From positions 1-16,681 of the forward strand of contig JAQVOT010000001.1 in the NCBI GenBank assembly GCA_028702415.1: 16,681 bases of DNA, in the 5' to 3' direction. Made by a program: the position numbers and the translations under genes. The notes below the pieces were generated by a model. The model worked only from the letters and a program-made list of their open reading frames with translations, was not told the DNA's origin and searched no databases. Within the stretch, counting starts at the first letter, position 1. Each line of letters starts with the position of its first letter. Source of the DNA: Eubacteriales bacterium (GTDB taxonomy: Bacteria > Bacillota > Clostridia > Peptostreptococcales > Anaerovoracaceae). Positions 7,949 through 15,699 of the stretch are shown piece by piece.

Positions 7949-9268
7949 CTATTTTAAACTTTCTTGTGTTGAAACAATCTGATGAATTGTTTCTTTAAAA
8001 ATATCGAAACATTTATATAAATTATTCAGTTCGATATATTCGTTTGGTTCATGGCATGTATCCTCTTCTCCGGGGAACAGAGGACCCCAGGATACAATGT
8101 TAGGCATGGCTTTGGCATAAGAACCGCCCCAGGCCAGGGTAAACTCGTTTTTTAGACCGGTTACCTTTTCGTATGCTTTTGCAAAAACATTAAGGAAGGG
8201 ACGGTCGCTGGGAACGAAAACAGCCGGCAGATTATCGAGAACTTCTGTTTCGAAGTTTATCTCACGGCCCACAGCTGCCAGACAATTTACAATATCATTG
8301 CTTTCTGTGCCATAGGCAAATCTTGCATCTATTTCGGCCTGCAACTGGTTTTCGGTGGTTCTGATAAGGGTTGGAACAAATGTACTTCTGTGAACCCAAA
8401 AACCCTGATATTTTTCTGTATCCTTATAAACAGAAAGGTTGCTGCCATAGAAGTCCCTGAAACGGTAATCCAGCATATAAAGGAGCCTGAGAAAAACATT
8501 ATCAGCTATATCCAACTTTTTAATCATGTCAATTAATAAGAAAATAGCATTCTCTCCATCTTCAGGAACAGAAGAATGGCAGGCTTTTCCTTTAGCAAGC
8601 AGCACCTGTCCATCACTGAGCCTTGCTTTTGCTTCGGAAGGAATACTGTTAATCATGACACCTGCATCCAGAGAAACAATATGAGGTCTGCCGTCAGAAT
8701 CCAAAGCTTGTATCTGATTCAGATCAGATGTGAACCTGACATCTACGATTCCCTTCTCAATATTTTGAATCGGGAATTCACCATCAGGTGTAAAGCCATA
8801 GTCCGGAAGTTCGTATTCTTCAACATAGCGCCTTATGTCGGTCCAATCGGTTTCTTCCTGGGTCCCCAGAATAAGCTGGACTTTTTTTTGAGGCATGACA
8901 CCGCTATCGGAGACAGCTTTCATGGCATACAGGCAGGCAATAACCATAGCTTTATCATCGATAGTTCCACGGCCGAAGAGTTTATTATCGATCAGCTGTG
9001 GCTTGAAAGGATCGGTCTTCCATTCTGACAGAGGCTCCGCTGGAACAACATCAACATGACAGAGAATTCCCAGTGTCTCAGAACCGGATCCCCACTCAAT
9101 AACACCAACAGTGTCACCTGCACAGCTTCTGACATTAAATCCAAGTTCTTTTCCGAGATTCAGAGTGTATTCAAGAGCTTTGCCTACTTTTTCTGTATCT
9201 GCGGAAACGCTTGGAATGCTCACAAGTTCACATAAATTAGTGAGAATAGCTTCTTTGTAATATCCCAT
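7949..9268 (-). CDS. M20 family dipeptidase, PepV-like
   Basis: This is a 439-residue cytosolic metallopeptidase of the M20 family, closest in pattern to PepV/Sapep dipeptidases that cleave small peptides or aminoacyl-linked compounds with two Zn or Mn ions. Visible metal and catalytic residues are H71 and D73 in CHVDVVPA, D104 in GRGTIDDK, E138/E139 in TQEETDW, D162 in TPDGEFPI, and a C-terminal His in DTCHEPNE. The lid domain lies between about 185 and 340. ATG 9268 was chosen over an in-frame TTG at 9289 because GGAGG (9277-9281, minus strand) lies 8 bases before it. It is the first gene of an operon with the NhaC-like transporter. True substrate (dipeptide, acyl-amino acid or succinyl compound) cannot be told from sequence. 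Confidence 0.9.
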   Translation of the reverse strand: MGYYKEAILTNLCELVSIPSVSADTEKVGKALEYTLNLGKELGFNVRSCAGDTVGVIEWGSGSETLGILCHVDVVPAEPLSEWKTDPFKPQLIDNKLFGRGTIDDKAMVIACLYAMKAVSDSGVMPQKKVQLILGTQEETDWTDIRRYVEEYELPDYGFTPDGEFPIQNIEKGIVDVRFTSDLNQIQALDSDGRPHIVSLDAGVMINSIPSEAKARLSDGQVLLAKGKACHSSVPEDGENAIFLLIDMIKKLDIADNVFLRLLYMLDYRFRDFYGSNLSVYKDTEKYQGFWVHRSTFVPTLIRTTENQLQAEIDARFAYGTESNDIVNCLAAVGREINFETEVLDNLPAVFVPSDRPFLNVFAKAYEKVTGLKNEFTLAWGGSYAKAMPNIVSWGPLFPGEEDTCHEPNEYIELNNLYKCFDIFKETIHQIVSTQESLK

Positions 9269-9287
9269 AACAATTTCCTCCGCAAAC

Positions 9288-9318
9288 AACTTAAACCTCG
9301 GAGTTGCTCCAAGGTCAA
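9288..9318 (-). promoter_or_regulatory. MerR-type promoter/operator of the dipeptidase operon
   Basis: Read on the minus strand, a -35 TTGACC (9318-9313) is followed by a 19-bp spacer and a poor -10 TAAGTT (9293-9288). The spacer is largely filled by a dyad. Written on the plus strand it is ACCTCGGAG (9295-9303), TTG, CTCCAAGGT (9307-9315), with one mismatch in nine pairs. An over-long 19-bp spacer with a 9-3-9 palindrome between the hexamers is the hallmark of MerR-activated promoters. A 17-bp reading (TTTAAG) also exists. Transcription would start near 9281-9283, giving a leader of only about 13-15 bases with the Shine-Dalgarno at its very 5' end. Confidence 0.6.
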
Positions 9319-9375
9319 GAGAAAAAAATAATATTTCAGCAGAAATTAATATTTTTCCATGGCGGTGTTGAGAAA

Positions 9376-9411
9376 TGGTACAATAATAACAAAATGTAGT
9401 TGTTGTAACTA
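9376..9411 (+). promoter_or_regulatory. Extended -10 promoter and candidate operator of the MocR-type gene
   Basis: TGGTACAAT (9376-9384) is an extended -10 element; no good -35 is seen 16-18 bases before it. Just downstream lie two overlapping dyads: AACAA (9388-9392) with TTGTT (9400-9404), and TAGTT (9397-9401) with AACTA (9407-9411). They cover the expected start site, a common place for an autorepressor to bind. The promoter call is moderate and the operator call is inference. Confidence 0.42.
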
Positions 9412-9441
9412 AAACTTAGAATTCAGGAAGAAAAGAATAAA

Positions 9442-10914
9442 GTGAAACTAGTAATCCTCGAAAAAAATGAAAAAACCCCAATATATCTTCAAATTGTTGA
9501 TCAGATTAAAAAATGTATTTTTTCCGGCTCCATTGCGGACGGGTACAGACTCCCTTCAGAAAGATCTCTAGCAAAAGAACTTGGTGTTCACAGAAATACC
9601 GTGACCAAAGCCTATAATGAACTGAAAGCAGAGGATCTTATTGAATCTCATCAGGGGAAGAGCTATCGTGTGAGCTTCAGACAAAAATATGAAGATGGAT
9701 TAGAAAATGAAAAAAGGAAAGATGTAAACTGGGAAGCACTCATGTACATTGAGGATAAAGAATTCACAACAGACTTTGATGAATTGTATGCCCGGGGGTT
9801 TGACAAGAAAATCATATCTTTTGCCGGAGGAGTTGCTGCCAGAGAGGCCTATCCTATTGAAGAGATAGCAGATATGTTTGAAAGGGTCCTGAAGGACGAA
9901 AAAAACAAGACATATTTCTATACACCTTTTCAGGGAGAGCCACAATTAAGAAATGAAATAGCATCATACATGGCGGCAAAGGGGATAGAAGCAAGCCCAT
10001 CAAATGTTCAGATTTTTGCCGAGAACAACCAGAGTCTTGATTTTATCCTGGATCTTATTCTAAAACCCGGGGACAGGGTAATAACCGGAGAGGCAATGTC
10101 AGCGGACATCTACAGGACAATACGGCTTGCCGGGGGAGAAGTAATAAACATCCCCGGGGACGATAGTGGGATAATATGTGACAACCTCGAGGTGATTATA
10201 CAGAAATATAATCCTAAACTGATATATGTAGACTCAAGCTTTAATAACCCAAGGGGGACAATTCTACCGGTTGAGAGGAGACAGATGATTCTGAATATGT
10301 CCTATAAATACAGGATACCGATAATAGAGGATGACGAAGGATCGGAACTGTATTACGATATTGAACCGATTCCGTCACTGAAATCCATGGACAGAGGAAA
10401 CAATGTGATATACATGTATTCATTCTCCTTAACTATGATTCCCGGAACGGGTATTTCCTTTGTAATAGCTGATAACAGACTTATCAATCAGCTCCAGAAT
10501 ATGGTGTCATTACGAATAGCAAATCCGAACTGGGCCTCACAGATGGTCATGCTTGAATATATGAAGAGTGGATTGTTTCACAAACGGCTTCAGGAATTCA
10601 GAGATATCTGTCGCAGGAAGCGTGACCTTATGTGCTTAAGACTCGATAAGCTTGTTGACCAATATGGATTGGATTATCGTAAACCTGAGGGCGGAGTGTT
10701 TCTGTGGGTTAGACTGCCCAGCAGAATCAATGCCAGAGTTCTTTTGAAACACACCCAGAAGATGGGTATGACATTTATGCCAGGATATCTGTTTTTTTCA
10801 TCGAAATCGATAGGTAAAAACTACCTGAGGCTAAATTATTCCTACCCGACAATGGATGAAATACATAGAGGGATGGATATCTTCGAAAAGGCAATTGCCC
10901 AGGTTCTTGAGTAA
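9442..10914 (+). CDS. MocR-type regulator (GntR HTH + aminotransferase fold) lacking the PLP lysine
   Basis: This is a 490-residue transcription factor of the MocR/PdxR type. Residues 11-75 are a GntR winged helix (PIYLQIVDQIKK..., LPSERSLAKELGVHRNTVTKAYNEL). From about 110 to the end it has a class I aminotransferase fold, with NPRGT, EDDEGSELYYD and the C-terminal LRLNYS containing the carboxylate-binding Arg. In MocR proteins the PLP Schiff-base lysine sits in GSFSK; here the matching stretch is YMYSFSLTMIPG and the residue is L330 (codon TTA 10429-10431). The usual Tyr of EDDY is also changed, to Glu. It may therefore not bind PLP covalently. The start is GTG 9442 with AGGAAG (9425-9430). 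It is divergent from the dipeptidase operon and upstream of the arginine operon; either may be its target. Confidence 0.9.
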   Translation: MKLVILEKNEKTPIYLQIVDQIKKCIFSGSIADGYRLPSERSLAKELGVHRNTVTKAYNELKAEDLIESHQGKSYRVSFRQKYEDGLENEKRKDVNWEALMYIEDKEFTTDFDELYARGFDKKIISFAGGVAAREAYPIEEIADMFERVLKDEKNKTYFYTPFQGEPQLRNEIASYMAAKGIEASPSNVQIFAENNQSLDFILDLILKPGDRVITGEAMSADIYRTIRLAGGEVINIPGDDSGIICDNLEVIIQKYNPKLIYVDSSFNNPRGTILPVERRQMILNMSYKYRIPIIEDDEGSELYYDIEPIPSLKSMDRGNNVIYMYSFSLTMIPGTGISFVIADNRLINQLQNMVSLRIANPNWASQMVMLEYMKSGLFHKRLQEFRDICRRKRDLMCLRLDKLVDQYGLDYRKPEGGVFLWVRLPSRINARVLLKHTQKMGMTFMPGYLFFSSKSIGKNYLRLNYSYPTMDEIHRGMDIFEKAIAQVLE

Positions 10915-10958
10915 GATCATACATTACTGGAACATAAAATAATAAATGTACTGGCACT

Positions 10959-10986
10959 TTGCCTGAATTGTATGTTATTGTATATT
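10959..10986 (+). promoter_or_regulatory. Candidate promoter of the arginine operon
   Basis: TTGCCT (10959-10964) and TATATT (10981-10986) are separated by 16 bases, in the 145-base gap before the ornithine carbamoyltransferase gene. The predicted leader of about 65 bases holds a small stem, AGGTGC/GTACCT (10994-10999/11006-11011), without a U-tract. No convincing ArgR box was found. Confidence 0.45.
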
Positions 10987-11059
10987 TTAGGTGAGGTGCT
11001 TTTTAGTACCTGATAATAAGTTATAAATCATAATCAAACAAAAAAAGGAGAACAAAGAA

Positions 11060-12058
11060 ATGGCAGTTAATCTTAAAGGAAGAAGTTTTTTAACTCTTAA
11101 GGATTTTACACCGGAAGAGATCAGATATATGCTTGATCTGGCACACGATCTGAAGGCGAAAAAGAGAGCTGGCATTCTTGGAGATACAATGAAGGGCAAA
11201 AACATTTGCCTGCTGTTCGAAAAGACATCAACAAGAACAAGATGCTCATTTGAAGTAGGTGCCCTTCAAGAAGGTGCACATGTAACATTCCTTGACAGCA
11301 AGTCTTCACAGGTGGGCAAAAAAGAATCACTTGAAGATTCAGCTAAGGTTCTGGGAAGATTTTTCGATGGTATTGAATACAGAGGATATGAGCAGAAGGT
11401 AGTGGAAGACCTGGCTAAGTATGCGGGAGTTCCTGTATGGAATGGTCTCACAGACATTGACCACCCAACTCAGATTCTGGCTGATATGCTCACGATGGAG
11501 GAGCATATTTCAAAACCTCTTAACAAGTGCAAGGTTGTGTTTGTTGGGGACGTTAGAAACAACATGGCCTATGCATGGATGTATGGCTGTGCGAAGATGG
11601 GCATGCACTTCGTAGCCTATGGCCCACAGGAATTGTGCCAGCAGGTGGATGCTGAGGTTGTAGAAAGAGCAAGGGCTGTTGCCGAAGATACCGGTGCAGT
11701 AATTGAGGTATCATCAGATATCGCTTCAATCAAGGGAGCTGACGTACTTTACACCGATATCTGGGCTTCGATGGGTGAAGAAGATCAGATACCGGAAAGA
11801 GTTAGAATGCTGACTCCGTTCAGAGTAACATCAGACATGTTGGATGCGACAGAAAATGACGACGTAATCTTCCTGCACTGCCTGCCATCCTTCCATGACT
11901 TTGAAACCGCAATGGCCAAGAGCCAGATGGAGCTGGGATACGACATTCGTGAGGTTACTGATGAAGTGTTTAGAAGCAGACATTCAAAGGTGTTTGATGA
12001 AGCAGAAAACAGAATGCATACAATTAAGGCTGTAATGGTAGCCACAATCGGTAAATAA
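11060..12058 (+). CDS. arcB: Ornithine carbamoyltransferase (probably catabolic, ArcB)
   Basis: This 332-residue enzyme catalyses the reversible transfer between citrulline plus phosphate and ornithine plus carbamoyl phosphate in the cytosol; in arginine breakdown it runs toward carbamoyl phosphate. The carbamoyl-phosphate site STRTR is at 57-61, DHPTQ at 134-138 and the ornithine-site HCLP at 273-276 in HCLPSFHD (the more usual form is HCLPAFHD). Length is normal. ATG 11060 has AAGGAG (11045-11050) 9 bases upstream. It is the first gene of the operon, followed after 26 bases by arginine deiminase. Catabolic and anabolic forms (arcB versus argF) are hard to separate by sequence; the catabolic call comes from the deiminase and carbamate kinase neighbours. 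Confidence 0.95.
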   Translation: MAVNLKGRSFLTLKDFTPEEIRYMLDLAHDLKAKKRAGILGDTMKGKNICLLFEKTSTRTRCSFEVGALQEGAHVTFLDSKSSQVGKKESLEDSAKVLGRFFDGIEYRGYEQKVVEDLAKYAGVPVWNGLTDIDHPTQILADMLTMEEHISKPLNKCKVVFVGDVRNNMAYAWMYGCAKMGMHFVAYGPQELCQQVDAEVVERARAVAEDTGAVIEVSSDIASIKGADVLYTDIWASMGEEDQIPERVRMLTPFRVTSDMLDATENDDVIFLHCLPSFHDFETAMAKSQMELGYDIREVTDEVFRSRHSKVFDEAENRMHTIKAVMVATIGK

Positions 12059-12084
12059 GCAAAACCTGACTAGGAGGTATAATT

Positions 12085-13305
12085 ATGGTACCTGGAATTC
12101 ATAATTTTTCGGAGATCGGTAAGTTGAACAAGGTTCTTCTCCACAAACCGGGGTTTGAACTTGAGGCCCTTACACCCTCAACAATGGGAAGACTACTCTT
12201 CGATGACATCCCATATCTGAAGGTTGCCAGAGAAGAACATGACAGATTTGCTGAGATTCTAAGAGAAAATGATGTTGAAGTTGTTTATTATGTTGAAGAA
12301 ACAGCGAAGGCACTGGCATCAAAGCAGCTTCAGCAGCAGCTGGTTGAAGATTTTCTGGATTTTTCAATGATTACTTCTGAGGGAATGAGAAATCAGCTGT
12401 TAGAATATTTAATCGCGATGGACTCTGAAACAATGGTTGCAAAACTCATCGCAGGAATAAAGAAAAACGAGATACCATCAGAAAAGGTTCAGTCACTTAT
12501 GGATCTGATCCATGATGACTATCCCTACGTGTCTGATCCGATGCCAAACCTCTATTTCACAAGAGACCCAGGGGCATGTATCGGTAATGGTGTTAATGTT
12601 CACCACATGCATACTCAGGAAAGAAGAAGGGAATCACTTCTCCTTAAGTATATGTTCAAATACAACAGGGAATTCGCAGAGGCGGATAACATGCAGTGGT
12701 ATGATGTTGAAGATGATTACTCAATTGAAGGCGGAGACGTACTGGTTCTGTCAAAAGACATAGTAGCTGTCGGACTTTCACAGAGAACAACGATTGCAGG
12801 AATTGAATGCTTTGCCAGAAATATTCTGGCAAATTCAAGTTTCAGGAAAGTCCTTGTTTTTGATATCCCAAAGACTAGAGCATTTATGCACCTTGATACA
12901 GTATTTACAATGGTTGATTATGATAAGTTCACCATCCATCCTGAAATTGAAGGACCTTTGGGAGTTTATGAAATCACAATGGGCAAAGGCGGCAACCTGG
13001 AGTTCAGCTCCATGAAGGATGAACTTCAGAACATCCTGGCAATGGAACTGGGTTTGCCGGCTGTAGATCTTATCAGATGTGGTGGCGGCGAACTGCTTGC
13101 TGCGCAGAGAGAACAGTGGAATGATGGTTCGAACACTCTTTGCATTGCACCCGGAACAGTGATCACATATGAGAGGAACTACATCACAAACGAACTTCTT
13201 GACAAAAAAGGAATAAAGGTACTCACCATGCCAAGTGCAGAATTGTCGAGAGGAAGAGGTGGTCCTCGTTGTATGAGTTGCCCGGTAAATAGAGATGATT
13301 TATGA
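12085..13305 (+). CDS. arcA: Arginine deiminase
   Basis: This 406-residue cytosolic enzyme hydrolyses L-arginine to citrulline and ammonia, the first step of the arginine deiminase pathway. Visible guanidine-modifying residues are D161 in YFTRDPG, E215 and D218 in SIEGGDVL, H269 in FMHLDTVFTMVD, and the nucleophile C396 in GGPRCMSCP near the C-terminus. The conserved block REQWNDGSNTLCIAPG lies at 342-357. Length is as expected. ATG 12085 has a strong AGGAGGT (12072-12078). Its stop codon overlaps the ribosome site of carbamate kinase, showing a tight operon. All catalytic residues are present, so activity is expected. Confidence 0.97.
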   Translation: MVPGIHNFSEIGKLNKVLLHKPGFELEALTPSTMGRLLFDDIPYLKVAREEHDRFAEILRENDVEVVYYVEETAKALASKQLQQQLVEDFLDFSMITSEGMRNQLLEYLIAMDSETMVAKLIAGIKKNEIPSEKVQSLMDLIHDDYPYVSDPMPNLYFTRDPGACIGNGVNVHHMHTQERRRESLLLKYMFKYNREFAEADNMQWYDVEDDYSIEGGDVLVLSKDIVAVGLSQRTTIAGIECFARNILANSSFRKVLVFDIPKTRAFMHLDTVFTMVDYDKFTIHPEIEGPLGVYEITMGKGGNLEFSSMKDELQNILAMELGLPAVDLIRCGGGELLAAQREQWNDGSNTLCIAPGTVITYERNYITNELLDKKGIKVLTMPSAELSRGRGGPRCMSCPVNRDDL

Positions 13306-13317
13306 GGAGAAAGATAT

Positions 13318-14277
13318 ATGAAAAAAGAAGTGCCTGAAAAAATAGTAATTGCATTGGGTGGAAATGCCCTGCAGTCCGGTAAGGGCGCTGCAACAGCAGC
13401 AGCACAGCTGGAAGTGGTAAAAAAGACCTGTGAATATGTTGCACAAATCAGTGGGATGGGTTATGAAATTGCAGTTGTTCATGGAAACGGTCCACAGGTA
13501 GGTAGAATTGTAATGGCAAGTGAAACTGCCAATTCCACAGAAACTCCTGCAATGCCTTTTGACGTATGCGGAGCGATGTCACAGGGGTATATTGGATATC
13601 ACATTCAGCAGAGTCTCTTGTATGCTCTTAAAAAGAAAAACAGACAGGTACCCGTTGTTACTGTAGCAACGCAGATGATAGTTGATGAAAATGACCCTGC
13701 ATTTCAGAATCCTACTAAGCCCATTGGCCCTTTTTATACAGAGGATGAGGCCAAGGTTCTTATGGCTGAAAGAAAATGGACAATGAAGGAGGATGCAGGA
13801 AGAGGATGGAGAAGAGTTGTGGCCTCACCAAAGCCACTCAGAATAGTTGAATTTGAAGCTGTAAGACAGCTCTGGGATAATACTATAGTTATCACATGCG
13901 GTGGTGGTGGAATTCCTGTGCTGGAGAAGATGGACGGACATCTTGAAGGGGTTGCTGCAGTAATCGATAAGGATTTCGCTGCAGAACTGCTGGCGGAAGA
14001 AGTGAAAGCCGATAAGTTCATTATTCTCACAGAAGTAGAAAAAGTATCTATTAATTTTAATAAACCTGATCAGAAGGATTTGGATCATATGACTCTGATG
14101 GATGCTGTCAGATATATTGAAGATGGACACTTCCCTGCAGGAAGCATGCTCCCAAAGGTTGAAGCAGCCATGAAATTTGTAAGAAGGTTCCCTGACAAGC
14201 AGGCCATCATCACATCTCTGGATAAGGCGGTTGAAGCTCTCAAGGGCAAAACCGGGACTGTAATTACATTCAACTGA
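13318..14277 (+). CDS. arcC: Carbamate kinase
   Basis: This 319-residue enzyme moves phosphate from carbamoyl phosphate to ADP, giving ATP, ammonia and CO2; it is the energy-yielding step of arginine fermentation. Amino-acid-kinase family motifs are ALGGNAL (12-18), HGNGPQVG (55-62), CGGGGIPV, VIDKDFAAELLAEEV and LTEVEKVSINF. Near the end it has GSMLPKVEAAMKFV, where the family usually has GSM-G-PK. ATG 13318 is preceded by GAGGAG (13304-13309), which overlaps the arginine deiminase stop. The gene is followed after 40 bases by the ArgH-like lyase. Length and motifs are normal. Confidence 0.96.
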   Translation: MKKEVPEKIVIALGGNALQSGKGAATAAAQLEVVKKTCEYVAQISGMGYEIAVVHGNGPQVGRIVMASETANSTETPAMPFDVCGAMSQGYIGYHIQQSLLYALKKKNRQVPVVTVATQMIVDENDPAFQNPTKPIGPFYTEDEAKVLMAERKWTMKEDAGRGWRRVVASPKPLRIVEFEAVRQLWDNTIVITCGGGGIPVLEKMDGHLEGVAAVIDKDFAAELLAEEVKADKFIILTEVEKVSINFNKPDQKDLDHMTLMDAVRYIEDGHFPAGSMLPKVEAAMKFVRRFPDKQAIITSLDKAVEALKGKTGTVITFN

Positions 14278-14317
14278 TAGAGGTTGAGGCTGCCTTTGCG
14301 TGGCCCGGAGGAATATT

Positions 14318-15661
14318 ATGAAACTTAGTGCCAAAGAATTCATGTCTTCCATAGATTTTGACTGGAAGTTATACGAAGAGGAAATAGAATGCAGCATTGC
14401 CCATGCCAATCTGCTTTTTGAACATGGCATTTTAACTGAGAAAGAGGCCGGGAAGATTAAAACCGCCCTTAATGACATTCGCAATGAAATTCAGGGGGGC
14501 AAATTGAAATTCCAGGTGGAAAATGAAGATATCCACGGAAATATACAAGCATTTCTTCTTGATAAAGTTGGTTGGCTTGGAAACAAGATGAAAATCGGCA
14601 GAGGTATAAATGACCAGGTAGTTGCTGATTCGAGACTGTTTCTGAGGAAAGAAACAGAATCAATTATGGAACTTCTGAATAACATGCTGGATACTCTGGA
14701 AAATATTGCAAGAGAAAATGTCAATTCCATTATGCCGGGATATTCGCATCTTCAGAGATCTCAACCGGTAACATTGGCCCATCATATTTTGGCATACTAT
14801 CAGATGTTCAGCAGAGACAAAGTAAGATTTGGAAACTGTCTTGGGGGAATCAATTTACTTCCTCCGGATTGTGGCGCATGTGCCGGGACAATTTTTGAAT
14901 CCGACAGAAGTGCTATGGCAAGGGAGCTGGGATTTGATGGAATCCTTCCAAATGCTATGGACGCAGTGGCAGACAGAGATTTCGCTATGGAATTTATCAA
15001 CTGCTGTGCAATTACAATGACTCATCTGTCAAGATTCTGTGAGGATCTGATTTTGTGGGATACTGTAGAATTTGATTTTATTGAAATTGATGATGAATTC
15101 TGCACCAGCAGCAGAATCATGCCACAGAAAAAAAATCTGGATGTGGCGGAACTTATCAGAGGGAAGTCCGGAAGAGTATTTGGAGATCTGATAAATATTC
15201 TGACAATCTTTAAGGGTCTGCCAATGTCATATAATAGAGACATGCAGGAGGATAAGGTAGCGTTTCTAGATGCCGCCAATACTGTAGAAAGCTCATTGGC
15301 TCTATTTGTCGCAATGATAAAAACAATGAAAATTAACAGAGGGAACATGCAGCGAGCTGCCAAATATGGTTATATGAATGCTGCTGAACTTTATGAGTAT
15401 CTTGCTGAAAAAGGTGTTGATTCAGAAAATCGGGTTCATATAGTTGGGAAGATCGTTGAATACGCAATAAACAACGGCAAGCCAATAGAAGAGCTGTGGC
15501 TTGATGACCTGAAGCAGTTCAGTAAGGTGTTCGATAGCGATTTATATGACAAGATAGCAATCAGAAACGTAATTTCTTCAAAGAAATCAGAGGGTTCCAC
15601 ATCATTCGAGAGCGTTGAAAAGCAACTTGAGAAAATCGCAAAAGCAAAAGAAAATGAATAA
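14318..15661 (+). CDS. ArgH-superfamily (argininosuccinate lyase-like) enzyme with altered substrate loop
   Basis: This 447-residue protein belongs to the fumarase/aspartase superfamily and is closest to ArgH, which splits argininosuccinate into arginine and fumarate. ArgH-like blocks are ENEDIHGNIQ (68-77), PGYSHLQRSQPVT (140-152, with the catalytic-type H144), DAVADRDF (215-222) and MPQKKNLDVAELIRGKSGRV (268-287). Differences are clear: the usual HTGRSRNDQ loop is KIGRGINDQ (92-100), so the substrate-binding Arg is I97, and GSS before IMPQKKN is SSR (264-266), keeping one Ser at S265. The N-terminal WGGRF segment is missing. ATG 14318 follows GGAGG (14307-14311); a GTG at 14300 would add six residues. 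It is the last gene of the arc operon and no argG is present. A different lyase substrate is possible. Confidence 0.83.
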   Translation: MKLSAKEFMSSIDFDWKLYEEEIECSIAHANLLFEHGILTEKEAGKIKTALNDIRNEIQGGKLKFQVENEDIHGNIQAFLLDKVGWLGNKMKIGRGINDQVVADSRLFLRKETESIMELLNNMLDTLENIARENVNSIMPGYSHLQRSQPVTLAHHILAYYQMFSRDKVRFGNCLGGINLLPPDCGACAGTIFESDRSAMARELGFDGILPNAMDAVADRDFAMEFINCCAITMTHLSRFCEDLILWDTVEFDFIEIDDEFCTSSRIMPQKKNLDVAELIRGKSGRVFGDLINILTIFKGLPMSYNRDMQEDKVAFLDAANTVESSLALFVAMIKTMKINRGNMQRAAKYGYMNAAELYEYLAEKGVDSENRVHIVGKIVEYAINNGKPIEELWLDDLKQFSKVFDSDLYDKIAIRNVISSKKSEGSTSFESVEKQLEKIAKAKENE

Positions 15662-15670
15662 TTAATAATA

Positions 15671-15699
15671 AAACATGACTCCGAAAAAAACATGACTCC
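15671..15699 (+). repeat. Short direct repeat at the arc operon terminator
   Basis: AAACATGACTCC occurs twice, at 15671-15682 and 15688-15699, 17 bases apart. The second copy forms the 5' arm of the terminator. The first could pair with the same 3' arm (CATGTTT) as an alternative fold. Confidence 0.8.

Noticed and set aside
9269..9289. Longer dipeptidase start at TTG 9289
   Set aside because: The added seven codons cover the GGAGG ribosome site of ATG 9268, and the family N-terminus fits the shorter protein.
9295..9315. The 9-3-9 dyad as an intrinsic terminator on the minus strand
   Set aside because: The stem is GC-rich but is followed by TTTAAGTT rather than a U-run, and it lies upstream of a gene between good -35 and -10 positions, which fits an operator better.
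10920..10990. Possible ArgR/AhrC boxes before the arginine operon
   Set aside because: TGAAT-like half-sites and an ACAT/ATGT pair occur, but no full 18-bp palindrome near the consensus could be built; AT-rich DNA gives such partial matches by chance.
13825..14484. Open frame of 219 codons on the minus strand across arcC and the ArgH-like gene
   Set aside because: It crosses two well-supported genes on the other strand and its translation is low-complexity Ser/Phe/Leu/Cys-rich, with no recognisable domain.
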